Part shown: positions 1 to 13,101 of the stretch, piece after piece | Position numbering within the stretch: the first letter of the stretch is position 1 | Layout of the letters: every line of letters starts with the position of its first letter | Source: Lytechinus variegatus | Lineage: Eukaryota > Echinodermata > Echinoidea > Temnopleuroida > Toxopneustidae | Length of the DNA stretch: 64,000 bases | Direction of reading: 5' to 3' | Assembly (NCBI RefSeq): GCF_018143015.1 | Contig: NC_054748.1 | Location: forward strand, 20,096,406 to 20,160,405 | The notes under the pieces: model-generated | The model's database searches: none | The model's input: the letters and a program-made list of their open reading frames with translations, nothing else | What the model was told of the DNA's origin: nothing | Translations under genes and position numbers: made by a program

Positions 1-487
1 CAGAGAATTTGACCGATGACACTTTTTGTTTGCTTGTCATATTTTCTGCAAGGAAAAAAGGAAATCGAACACCCTAAATGAGAACCCTGGATAACCATAG
101 GCAGCGGAAGCGGGGGGGGGGGGAGTCCTGCTCCCCCTAAATTTGAGGTCACGTGGGGGGTCTCCTCCTAAAATTCCTTTTCATAACCTTTTATTTTTTT
201 ATGTTTTTTTTGCTTGTCAATTTTGTTTCCTGCGCCCCTCCCTAAATTCAGGTGAACCCCTCCACCCTATTTGGGGCTTACGCCGCCAATGTGGATAACC
301 CCATGTTGTATAAGAACCTGAGAAAGTACCCTTTACATGTTGTAGAACAAATAACGGTTCCAAATGACTTGAAAAGGTTACAAATATGGATCAATCAAAG
401 GTTCTAAAAGTGTTAATAGTGTATTCTTGATTTGAAATGCATGATTAAGGTAAATAAAACAATGCTCTGTTATCCATTTATTGTTAG
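1..487. other. Intronic flank 5' of first visible ADAMTS exon
   Basis: No exon seen. Positions 100-292 hold a relic of the poly-G/GCTTGTCA repeat family, with inverted ends around GGCAGCGG and CGCCGCC. The rest is AT-rich unique-looking sequence. Confidence 0.5.
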
Positions 488-551
488 ATACACCGTCACA
501 TGACCAGAGATGAATTGGTAGATTTCTTTGGAGTAAAGTCGTATAGTAAAG
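488..551 (+). CDS. ADAMTS exon a: start of visible propeptide
   Basis: Acceptor ttgttag precedes the exon and donor gtatgt follows it. It encodes IHRHMTRDELVDFFG and runs into the next exon in phase 1. The internal Met is unlikely to be the start, because ADAMTS proteins need a signal peptide upstream. Confidence 0.75.
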
Positions 552-3500
552 GTATGTATTCTAATTTTCAATTTTGTTTGAGAAAGAAAATTTTATTTGT
601 TTGAAAAGACACAGTGATTCAATTTGCTGGGATGGGGTGGGTGTGTACATTGAAAAAGAACGCAAAACTTAGGCCCTACATTGATGTTATACCCATTTCA
701 CTGCATGAAGACAGAAAATTATACTGAAATGTCTCCCTTAGTCCATTTAAAAGATCATACTGATGCATAATCATTAACAGAAATTACACTTATTGTCTGA
801 TTGTAAAGAAGGTTAAGATTATATGCTGTCTATTCGAAACATAATTCATGTTGAAACAAAAAGCGTGAATTTTATTTTATTCTTGCCTTTAAGGCACAAA
901 GTTAATTTCTAACAAGATATTTTTGTATGTGATTTAACATGTTTAACGTGATTTTGATATTCCTTGCACCAATACAGTATTGCCTCGTTTGATTTATAGA
1001 TATTTATGAATGTTTTCATCTTGGAATGGAAATAAAATAAATGAAAGTCCATATTCCTCCATTATGCAGTTCCAGAGTACGAGATCATTCAGCCAATCAT
1101 AATAGAGAATCATAGCGCAAGGGTATCACGTGACCAAACCTTCCACCAATCCCACGACAGTGATGGTGAACGTTCTTATCTTATTTACGCTTTCGGCAAA
1201 GAATATGCGCTCGACTTGGAGCCGGGTAATAGTAAGTAGATTTTTTTTTAACTTGTGCAATTTTCACGATCATTATCATTATGAAAAACATCATTGTCAT
1301 CATCATCATTTCCATCACCATTATAATTGTTGAATTCATTGTTCTCATTGTCGTCAATATTATTATCAGAAAATGTTATTCATTACGTCACTCGCTTATT
1401 GTTATGTTATGCTAAGAAATAATGATTACACTTGTATACACTTTTGTTATTGGAATGTGGAAACAAATCAAATCAAGTCAAATATCGTTACAAATATTTC
1501 TCCCTGTACCATATGTACCTTGATCTCTTCCCCCGACCCCCCCTTCTCTCTCTCTCTCTCTCTATTTCTCTCTTGGTATTCCTGTTTACATCAATTCACT
1601 GGTCTTTTTATTTTTTCTATCTTCTAGACAATGTCTTTCCTGAACACCTCGTCCTTCATCACTGGCATGGCAACGGCACCAACCACACGTCACTCAGAGC
1701 GCAACGTTTACACCGTAACCATGGATACTATGCCGGTCACGTGAGGGGTGAAAAACTTGAATCTATGGTGTCCTTAAGCGAACAAAATGGAAAATTATTG
1801 GTAAGTATTTATCTGAATATTCAAAGACAATCAAAGTAGGCCCTATTTGAAAACAAACTGACTCAATGTGTTGATGATATACATGAACATTGATAAATAA
1901 AAGTATTGTCTGGTCAAATTATTATCGGATCTTATCCAAATATCGACGCCTCTTATTTTTACTTAACTTATTTTAATCCGATTCTAACTGGTATAGACCT
2001 ATAATTTGCCTCAATGATTAACCAATGAATATAGCGTACTTCTTTTTATACAGAATGGCTTCGTAGCAAGCAAGGACTTGGCCTTCTTCATGAAGCCTCT
2101 TCCTGACAGATTGTATCACCTCGTTGGGGCATTACGCTATGACAAGCAGGAGCAGCAGGGGGCGCCCTCGCCTCCCCATTTTGTATTTAAACGCACAGAA
2201 ATTAACACATGTGGGAGAGAAATCGATACAGGTACGTAGTCGAATAGGTATTACGCACTGGCGGATCCAGGTAGTACATCCGGGCCGGCCCGTTGTGAGA
2301 GGGACAAAAAACAAATTTTTAAGGGTAATATTCCATGCATTAGCAAGTGACGACCTTTTTTTTTTGCTTGTCATTTTTTTTCCTGGTCATTTTTTTTCCT
2401 GGAACTAAAAGACCTCCATTCTGTAGTGAAAAACCTCTTTTTCCTGCTTGTCAAATCTTTCCTGTACGATAGTGCCCCCTCTTTTGGAAAATGCTGGATC
2501 CGTTGGCGTTATGTAACGTTGGTAATCTATTTTTTGTTGGTCGTGAAAAACTTCGGGGCTTGCAAGAGCCCCAGGCCCCCATCTGTACGCTTCTGGTTAA
2601 AGGGAATACCCAAAGCATTGTACATACAATAATGTGCATGAAATTTATATAGCTGCGGATGAAAATATGCGTAGTCATCCTCTTGCATTTGTTGATTTAA
2701 TGTTGGATGTTTTATGTATTTCGGCTAGCTACCTTTTGATTTTCCTTTTACAATTTCCTCTCCTCATGCACCAGCATCAGAAGAAAAAAGGCATTTAAAC
2801 AAGCGGTCTTTACCAGTGAGTGATAGGAAATACATTGAGATGATGATTGTTAGCGATTCAACAATGTTTGATTACCATGGCAACGAGATGGAGAATTACC
2901 TGAAGACTGTCATGTCCATTGTAAGTCTTTTCATTTTTAGATTTTCATTGTCTCTGAATCTTGTTCATTTTTCTATCTTCACCTTTGTTCCTTCCCTCTT
3001 CTTCTTATTTCCCCCCTTTTCCTCCACCTCCTTCCTCTCCTCCCTTTCTTCTTCTTCGTTTCCTTCTTCTCCTCCATATTATTCTTATTCGTCTTCTTCA
3101 TTACTTCATTTTCAATATTTCATTCTTCATTTTCCATCTTATTCTCCTTCATTCCATAAAATCCGAAAAGTTTTAATCAATATTATAGCTCTTTCTCTAT
3201 ATCTCTTTATTACTCTGTAATTTTTTTTTTCAATATTCTTACTTTTATATATAGATTTTTTTTGTAGGCTACAAAGGTTTACTTTAAAAAACCTTCCAAA
3301 TCAAACGTGTTTTCACGACTGTTTAAGAAGCGGCTTTTGAATTATCTTATTTTTGAAACCTCATGGGCAATGTGCGCATGCCCACATCATGGACATATAG
3401 GAGTTTACCTTTCATTTTTTCTTATTAGAGCTACGCTCCTTTTAGATTCTACAATTTTATTTCTACTGCATTTACTAAACCACTTGTGATTTTTTTATAG

Positions 3501-6500
3501 TATGAATAGATATATAAATTTTCTGTTTATCATCAGGCAGCATCAACATTTCGCAGCCCTTCAATTTCAGTGAATATTTCTCTGCATGTTGTACGCTGTT
3601 TGGTGCTAGAGGCAAAAGAGGTATGCTACTAAATTTCTTCATCTTCACAAGTAGGGCCTACTACATTGGTATACAAGATAGATAATTTCATTTTGATTCA
3701 ATTTCCTTCTATTTATTCATTCATATTAATTCACTCGTTTATCAAATTTTCATTTTTATCATAATTATTCTTTCACTATTTTCATTACTATAGTAATTGC
3801 TACTATGATTATTATCATTATTGTTATTATAATTATTATCATCATTATTATTATAATGATTATTTTTTTTATTATAATCAATCTTTTACTATCATTATGT
3901 TTTATTATTATCATTGTTGGAATCAATATCTTTAGTAATGTTATCATCATTATAATTATTTTATCATCATCATTATCATTATTGTCATTATTATTATTAT
4001 TATTATTGTCATCCCTTTTGGGTTAAATGGGTTGTGTGAAATAATGTGAGGAAAAATCCTTGAGCTCACAATATATGTCTATTCCAGTCATTGGCAAAGT
4101 CGTTCCTACCTTTATGAACACCTTTGTGAAACCTTATCCAAATAACAACAAGTTCATATCTTCTCTAGATAAGAGATATCTAACATCAAGTTTAACACTG
4201 TAAAAAATGAAGTGCTAATTTAGCACTTTCAGTGCTTGTATATAGTGACTGCATCCCACTACCAGTGCTGATTTTCTAGTTCAAATTCGAAGTGCAGTCA
4301 CTAACAAGCACTTTAAGTGCTAAATTAGCACTTTATTATTTTTTTTTACAGTGAAGTATCCATAAACCTATCACCTGTCATAAAATTGATTTTCTCTCAC
4401 TTAAAAACAATTTGACTCTTAGGACCGTATTCTGTAGTCAGGTTTAACTTGAACTCAGGTTTAAAGTTGTGGTTTAAGTATGGGAAGCCAAAACCATCAA
4501 AACATTTTATTAAGTTGAACGTTTCTTATGTTTACTGTGCTCTTTCCTGATTCATCGATATAAAGACAATAATCTATTTATACTTCCTAGACAATTATGA
4601 ATGATTTGAGAGCCAAATGAGCTGAAATATGATATCTCTACTGTTAGTGATTTATCTAACAATTGACTATCCATACTTAAACTACAACTTTAAACCCGAG
4701 TTAAAGTTAAGCCTGCTATCAGAATACGGGCCCTAGTGAAAACCCGAATGCTCTCTGTTCCATACAGGTAGATCCGGTGATCGTGCCCGATGCCCAGTCA
4801 TCACTAGGTAACTTCTGTGACTGGCAGAGACGTGTGTATCCTGAAGACATACACGATCCTCAACATTTTGATATAGCCACTCTGATAACGAGGTGAGGCT
4901 TATTCCCTTTATTTGGAACAGAACATTAAAAGAAATTCAATGTATGAATTGTGTGTAAATTTTGTTATAATTGTTGCGTATTAGTACCTCAAAATTTCGA
5001 GTTCGCAGTACATATGGTATATGGAGCTTTGAAGACGATATAGCTCGGAGCAAAATGCAATTCAAGTAGGTGGCGACCAGCTGTAGTCGTGGTAGTCGAT
5101 TTCACTTTTGATTTTCATTTTTTTTATGTTTTGGAGGCTCGCACATGTATCATTTCCTGATATAACCCTACAAATGATCAGAATTTTATAGCCAGATCAC
5201 AATGATTTACTTGTTTACTTTGATTATCTTTTCGAATGTATAATATAAGCGGAGTACACAATGGCCTTGTATCCTCATATTATTTTTGGTAAATTGCCAA
5301 TACGTCCTTTGCCAACTCGTCATCACACTCATCACATTGTCTACTTTTATTCTGTCTAATGCAACTCCATCCATCAGCATATCGTCTATAAACCATTTGG
5401 TCCAATCGTCACTTCATCTAATCACCATTTCATCCCATACTGGTCTAATATCGTCTTTAATTTCATTCATTTCGCCCAATTAACACTTAGCCTATTCCTA
5501 TTAGACCAGAGGTATATGGACTAAGTGGCTATTGGACCAACTGGTTATTAGACGAAATGGTGAGTGGATAAAATGGCAATTAGACATTGTGGATAGTGGA
5601 AGAACTGATGGTAGACCAAATGAAAGTAAACGAGTTGGTAATTAGACAAATTGGCATTAGAAGAATTGAAAGTAAATAAATCTTCTATACAATTTATTTC
5701 TAGGCATGACTTGTCAAGAAAAGACCTCATCACAGGGTCCTCTATACGTGGTGTCCTCGGGCTAGCCAATATTGCGTCTGCTTGCGTCAAGTCAAGACGC
5801 TGCGCCATTGTAGAGGATAATGGACTGGCAACGGGTCTGACAGTGGCACATGAAATAGGGCATGTGTAAGTATGGAGCCATTTTGATCGAGTCTGCGCCA
5901 ATGAATGTTTATTTCAAAGACGGATGAATCGGGCCATTGATGCTGTAAATCATCATTCATCAATCGTCATTCTGCACATCTGCACCATCATCACCACTAT
6001 TATCATCATGATCATCATCATCATACACCCTGACCACCATTATCATCATCATCATTATCATCACATCATCACCACCACCATCATCATCATCATCATCGTC
6101 ATCATCATCATCGTTATCATCATCATCGTCATCATCATCATCATCACTATCCTCATCATCATTACCATCATCATCATCATCATTATCCTCATCATCACCA
6201 CCACCACCATCATCATCATCATTTAATTCGCCATCATCATCACTTTCATTATAATACTCTACATCTTAATTGTCATAATCATCATCAATCATCATCACCA
6301 TCATCATCACCATCATCATCACCATCATTATCACCATCATCATCACCATCATCATCACCATCATCATCACCATCATCATCACCATCATCATCACCATCAT
6401 TATCACCATCATTACCATCATTATCACCATCATCATCATCATCATCATCATCACCACCATCGCCACCACCACAACCATCATCATCATCATCACCATCATT

Positions 6501-9500
6501 ACCATCATTATCACCATCATCATCATCATCACCATCATCGCCACCACCAACCAACATCATCACTATCACCACCACCACCACCACAACCATCATCATCATC
6601 ATTATCATCACCACCATCATGATCATCATAATTTAATTCACCATCATCATCATCGTTATTATAATAATCATCATCATTTTAATTTTCATCATCATCATCA
6701 CCATCATCATCACCCTCACTACCACCACCACCATCATCATCACCATCATTACCATCATCATCATCGTCATCATCATCACCATCATCATTTTCTATCGCGT
6801 CGATCTTAATCCGTATTCCGTACCTTACCTATGCGTGTCTCTTTCAGTCTGGGTATGGAACACGATGGTGCCGGAAATCGCTGCCTGACCTCGGGTCACA
6901 TCATGGCTTCTGTGACGTCATCGGGACCCGGTGCTTACACTTGGTCGCGGTGCAGTGTGGGATATCTAAATTCATTTCTGAGGTAAGAGGGTCACAATAC
7001 ACTATACACAATCGATCGGTTGTGTTTTATTTCTTTTAAGAATGTATTGAAACGCTATTGTCAAATTAAAAGGGTTCTCAGTCAAAGACATATTATTTTG
7101 TTTTTTCATTAGGTAATAGTACGCTTGCATAGTTGTTGTAAACATGTTCGCCTCGTGATTTTTCTGTAAATTGAATTGCTTTCGTGTTTGATTTTTAATA
7201 AAATCCTTCTATGAAAGAAAAAAAGAAAAGAAAGAAAGAAAGAAAAAGAAAACAGTGCACCACAAACATACCTGCGAGAGCACCGCAAGGTTTTCAACAA
7301 AAAAATGAAGACATTTCATCCACGAAAAAAAAATGACAAGCAACAAAAAGTCAACCAGCCAATCAAATCGAAGGATTTCAGTAGCTTTAAACTGTTATTG
7401 CAAAGTTTGTTTAAAGACAGTTTTTATGAACAGGTCCCTAATTTTGACTTAATCGGTTATCTATGAAGTCGTCATAAGTCTCCTCTTAATCCCTTTTTTT
7501 TACAGATCGCCAATATCACATTGTCTTAACGACGAACCGGATATGAATAAGAACCTTTCCCTCTATCGGGGTTGGCGACCCGGTCAACTCTTTCACCGAA
7601 ATGAACAATGTAGATTCCTCTATGCAGACAGCAGTGGGGCGTGTTCACACAGACAGGTATTAGTTAGCTTACAGCCGTTGAAAAGCGATAGTGTGAAAAT
7701 GGTAGAAAATTGACCAGTTCGTAGTTATTTCATGGACGATTTTGGTCAAATGACTTTTCATTTCTTTCATTATGATAGGCAGATTTCAAAGCAAGATATT
7801 ACGTAAGCTTGCATTACATAGCAGGATAAAGAAATTGAATTGACTAGAATAATTCGCTCTAAAAAGTTGCGTGTTAAAACTTAAAGACACCAGTTGATGT
7901 CCCTATAGAGGGCTAAACCCTGAGGTGTTAATGACACCCTGGTATTATTTTGCTGAACATATCACCACAGAGTGTAAAAGTACCCACATGTGTGTTTAAC
8001 GAACACCATAAATTACATTGGTGTAAAATAACTTCAGTATTAACACCGGCAAACACCCCCATGTTTTTGCAGTGAATGTGTTAGAAATCCATTCAAATCA
8101 GTCCTTGTATAGAATGGGTATATGCTAGTATAAGTGAGATGAAAAATGTAAATAATATTAATAATAATGATAATGATAATAAGAAGAAGAATTATAATGA
8201 TAATATTAATAATGATAATATTAATGAAAATGATGATAATATTACTAATAATGATAAAAATAATAATAATAATAATAGTAATAACAATAATAATAATTAC
8301 GGTATATTTACCCAGGGTTGCCTCTTCTATTATTTTTTTCCGGTTTTAGCTCGGCTACCTAGGTGCTCAAGCATTCGAGGAATCCTACCGAGTACCCATT
8401 CACCTCACCTGGGTTTAGTGCAGCACAATGTGGGTAAATGTCTTGCTGAAGGAAAACATGCCATGGCTGGGAATCGAACCCACGTCCCTCAGACTGAAAG
8501 GCGAGAGTCATAACCACTAAACTGCGCCACCCCCATTTAGGCTTCCAAGCAGGCTTTGACGCAATGTTGTTTTCTTTTTTTTATTATTATTATTCATTTT
8601 TGCAGAGTGACTGTGAAAAGCTATGGTGTCTTAGAATGAATAGTGAAAAGCAAATATGTAGCACCAATCGAGCTCCTCCGGCTGACGGCACGGAATGCGA
8701 TGAAGGAAAGGTATAATATCAGTGACGGACCGTGAGCCGTAGGATACAAAGCATTGGAGGGGCACAGCGTTGTTCACAAACAATACAGTGCCCCCCCCAA
8801 GCTTTGTGTCCTTCGGGTCACGGTCCGTCACTGTATAATATTGCTTGGAACTAGTACTATCATTAATCATCATCATCTTCTACGACACGCTTATTATTGT
8901 CTTTATTGTCAATTTTAGTATTACATTTGTCCTTCCTTCGTTTCAAAACCACTACTTTTGTATCATTTTGATCTTGTTTAAAGGTTTGCATGGTGGCATA
9001 TACAATCGCTGATGTGGTTTACGGTACACCATGTGAAGTGTTACAGAAACAGTGGATAGAAGAAGAGAAGAAATGGATAGGCGAGAAAGTGGAGATTTGA
9101 GAGTAGAGTATTCTTTCTTGAAAATAGTCCTGAAAAGGACTGTAAACCAGAAGAGATTGATGAGTTAAGAACAGCTTGAGTAGTAGAGCTGATTAGGAGA
9201 TGCTGGCTTGAGTCGGCGAGTAGAGATGATGAGTAGTAGAGACTCGACGTTTCGGACAGGTTGACTGTCCATCTTCAGGAGTGTCTTCACTCCCTCCTTT
9301 CTTCTCTTCTATCCACTGTTCTACAACACTCCAGATGGTGTACCGTAAACCACACCAGCGATCATTTTGATCTTATTGTTTTCACAAAATATATTTTTCG
9401 TAACATTTTTATTACTAATCATTTTCATAAATATTCATCGATTTTCTATCATAATTGCTATTATTAGGCCTGTCATTAATATTATTATCATCAACATTAT

Positions 9501-12500
9501 CATAATAATCATGTTTATTGTCATTATCATCACTTTTGCCGTGTATCTCATTTCTAATATAACTATACTTATTTTCAGTTGTTGTGATCATGTCAGGCAT
9601 GTCCCTTTTTTATGCAAAAATAGACTTTAGTAGTATCTTTATGTGTTTGAAAAATATCAAAGTAATAGTACCGAAGCAAACCTTAAAAAAAGTAACAATT
9701 TAACAACATCTTAATCAATTGGACATTTTCCGCGAAATTATTTTGAACATCTCCAGTGGTGCATTGGAGGGGAGTGTGTTTCTTACGGAGCCGAAGGTCC
9801 TGAACCAATACACGGACAGTGGTCCGAATGGGAGCCGATGTTCTCCGATTGCTCCCGAACCTGTGGCGGAGGGATCCGAAGAAAACGTCGACACTGCAAT
9901 AGTCCCACGTGAGATGATTTATGTATATGACCCAACCTTTCTCTGTCATTTTCTTCGTTTTTGTCCATTCTCTTCTCTCATATATAAATGGTATTGAGAA
10001 GCAGGCCTTCATTTGAGAATAATTTTAGAATTCATTTTACCAAAAATTCTATATATTTTCAGCCCCCCCATAGAATAGTAAATTTTAGATGGCATTTTGC
10101 CCCGGCATTGTGCTGACTGTTAACCAGACTTCTTAAACTAAGATTATCTTAATTTTTAAGTTTTTATTTACATTTTTCTTCATAAGTTTGGAAGTAGCTC
10201 TGTTGTATATAAAACTTGAGATTCAGTTATATTCAGGGTTCAAAATGAATACATCGCAAAACCAGATTCACATGAATGAAATACGTCATTAAGTACAGGT
10301 CGCACATTTTACTTTACACGAGCAAGCGCTTGAAACCCCAGACTCCCCCTTAAAATAATGTTAATTTTTAGCTACAAAGTGATGAAATCAAAGCCTAGTT
10401 ATTATCGATTTTTATTTGAAGTGTTGTTTTCTCCATCAGCCCATCTTTTGGTGGATCCCACTGCCAGGGTGAAGACATTCAGATAGAAGCATGCAATGTG
10501 TTTGTAAGTTTTCCACATTCTTTATTCAGTTTCCTCGTATATATTCATGTTTTGGTCCAGGGTTATAATTATGATTCGTTTTCATGTACGCCCTCTACGT
10601 TCTTTGTTTTTACTTTTTTTCTCTCTCAAAACAAGTTCATATCTTATGAAGATAGCTTATGCACTGCTTTTCTAAAACTTGCATTTTCGGTAACATTATT
10701 TTAATTCTGGTGACAAGAGTACTCTCATCCAATCACATGGCACTATTCTCGTAACAGAAGCTTGTAAATTGACAATGACATCAGCACTTTGTTCTCTATA
10801 ATTTCATTTTTTGAAAACTTGAGCATGCAAGTCTAAAAAAAAGGAAAAATGCATCTCTGACAAATTCAAAGTTAGATTAATATTTTGTTTTCTCAAATCA
10901 ATAATGTTATGGCAAGAGTTTCATTATTATTTGTAGTATGACATGTCAATTCTGATTACTTTTCGTGATTGTGAAAGCAAACAACCACGGATGTCTGGCC
11001 TGTACTATGGTAACCGTCAGATGATGCCAAATGCGTCGGATAACCGATAAGACGGAGTTCATATCAGACGCTCCCCGAATAATATAGTTTCGGATTCATC
11101 CGTAATTGCAAATTAAAGATTTTACAGTGCGAGATATTTCAAAGATTGAATGGTAAAATATAAAAATTGCAGTTGATATTTATGATCCATTATACTTTAA
11201 CTTTGTTCTGAGGACTGTCCCGGATATTCCCAGTACCGGTTTTCAGAAGAACAGTGCGAATCAAGGAACCGAATTCCTTACAAGGATCAACTCACATCAT
11301 GGGTGCCTTATACGGATAGAAGTCGTGAGTTAGCCATTTTGTTACTAATGCCTTAAGGCGACCGCACACCTTACGATTGGTCTGCGACCCGATTTCAGAA
11401 TAAAAAAATTGTAGAATTCGATGCTAACATTGAGATTTGGAATATCTTAATGTGTAATGTGCTAAATCCTCGTGCGGATACATATGTTCAAATCTGTGAC
11501 TATGCTATCATCCTTCTCAGAATAAAAGCAAATTTGATATCTAGTCGTAATGACGTCATAGCAGTCGTACGATTGGCTACGATTTGAAACCAATTTGGCC
11601 TTTACTCCGAAATAAAGGCTTGAAATCTTTCAAAATAGTTATATCAGTATTCTTTCAACAAGTTTTAACCATAAATAAAATGAAATGTTTCATTCACATT
11701 TTCAGAAAATGGGCAAAATGCGATTTGTTCCAAAATCGGATCGCGAACAGTCGTAAGGTGTGCGGTGGCCTTTATGCTACAGACCAACTTGCGAATCTGA
11801 CTCCAGTCCGACCTCATCTACCAATGACATACCATCGATCGGTTTGGAGTCGGTTTCGGTTACAGTCACACCAACGAAACCGACTCCAGACCGATCAAAG
11901 CTATTACGTTATTACCAATGACATACCATCGGTCGGTTTGTAGTCGGTTTCGGTTACAGTCACACCAACGAAACCGACTCCAGACCGATCAAAGCTATTA
12001 CGTTATTACCAAACCATCGGTCGGTTTGGAGTCGGTTTCGTTCGCGAGCATTGATTATATTCTCTCTAAAATGAGAGGGGGGGGGGGCATTTTTATCAAA
12101 ATTCAATCAATGTTTCATTTAGTCTGTTTGCTAATGCCACCCTGGGATATTATCTATCTATTTTGTCTTTTCGATGAATGGGATCTCATGGGTTTGATCG
12201 CTGCATGGCCGAGTCATTTCAAACAGTCAAAGTTATTCGGCCTTCTTGTTAAGCGTTTGGATGGAGAATGATAATGATATGTCATGTGGGCCCGCTGGGT
12301 AAATAGTTGAAATGGCTAACCTTGGCAAATATCAATAATGATGTATTATTATCATTATTATCATTTTCATTATTATTATCATTATTATTATTACTATTAT
12401 TGTTATCATTATTCCTCTAAACAGGATCAAGTCAGTATTTTTCCTTTAATAATTTTACTCTATCAAAAAGCACCAAGTAGTTTCTAGTGCAACTAAGAAC

Positions 12501-12587
12501 TTTACACTACTAATATCCGAGAGTCTTTCTTATCAATCTGGTTGCACCCAAAATAGCTGCATTCTGAATGTTATTATTATTATTATT

Positions 12588-12619
<32 letters not shown>

Positions 12620-13010
12620 TATTATTATTATTTATATCTTGGTATGCAGGAATATCTGGGGATGATTTCTGCAAGCATAGCTGTGTGTCTTATGATCTCA
12701 AGAAAGTAGTCAAGTTTGGTCGCTTCATAGATGGTACTCGATGCGATGGGGTTCATCCTATAGGAGAATACACGGCAATGTGTGTTGATGGAGAATGCGA
12801 GGTGGGCAGTTTATTTTATTTTGTTCTTTATTCAACGTAGGAAAACATGTGGTCGTTCCTTTCATCAAGTTATCATTATTATCATCACCATCAGCTTCCT
12901 CCTCCTCCTCATCATCATCGGTATCATCGTCATCATCATCGCTATCAACACCACCACCACCATCATCATTACCATCATCACAATCACTCATCATCATTAT
13001 CATCATCATT

Positions 13011-13051
<41 letters not shown>

Positions 13052-13064
13052 TATCATCATCATT

Positions 13065-13101
<37 letters not shown>

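Noticed and set aside
8985-9100. Possible ADAMTS exon reading VCMVAYT
   Set aside because: It lies in an inverted repeat also present at 9290-9362; the expected WC...C continuation is provided by the exon at 9757.
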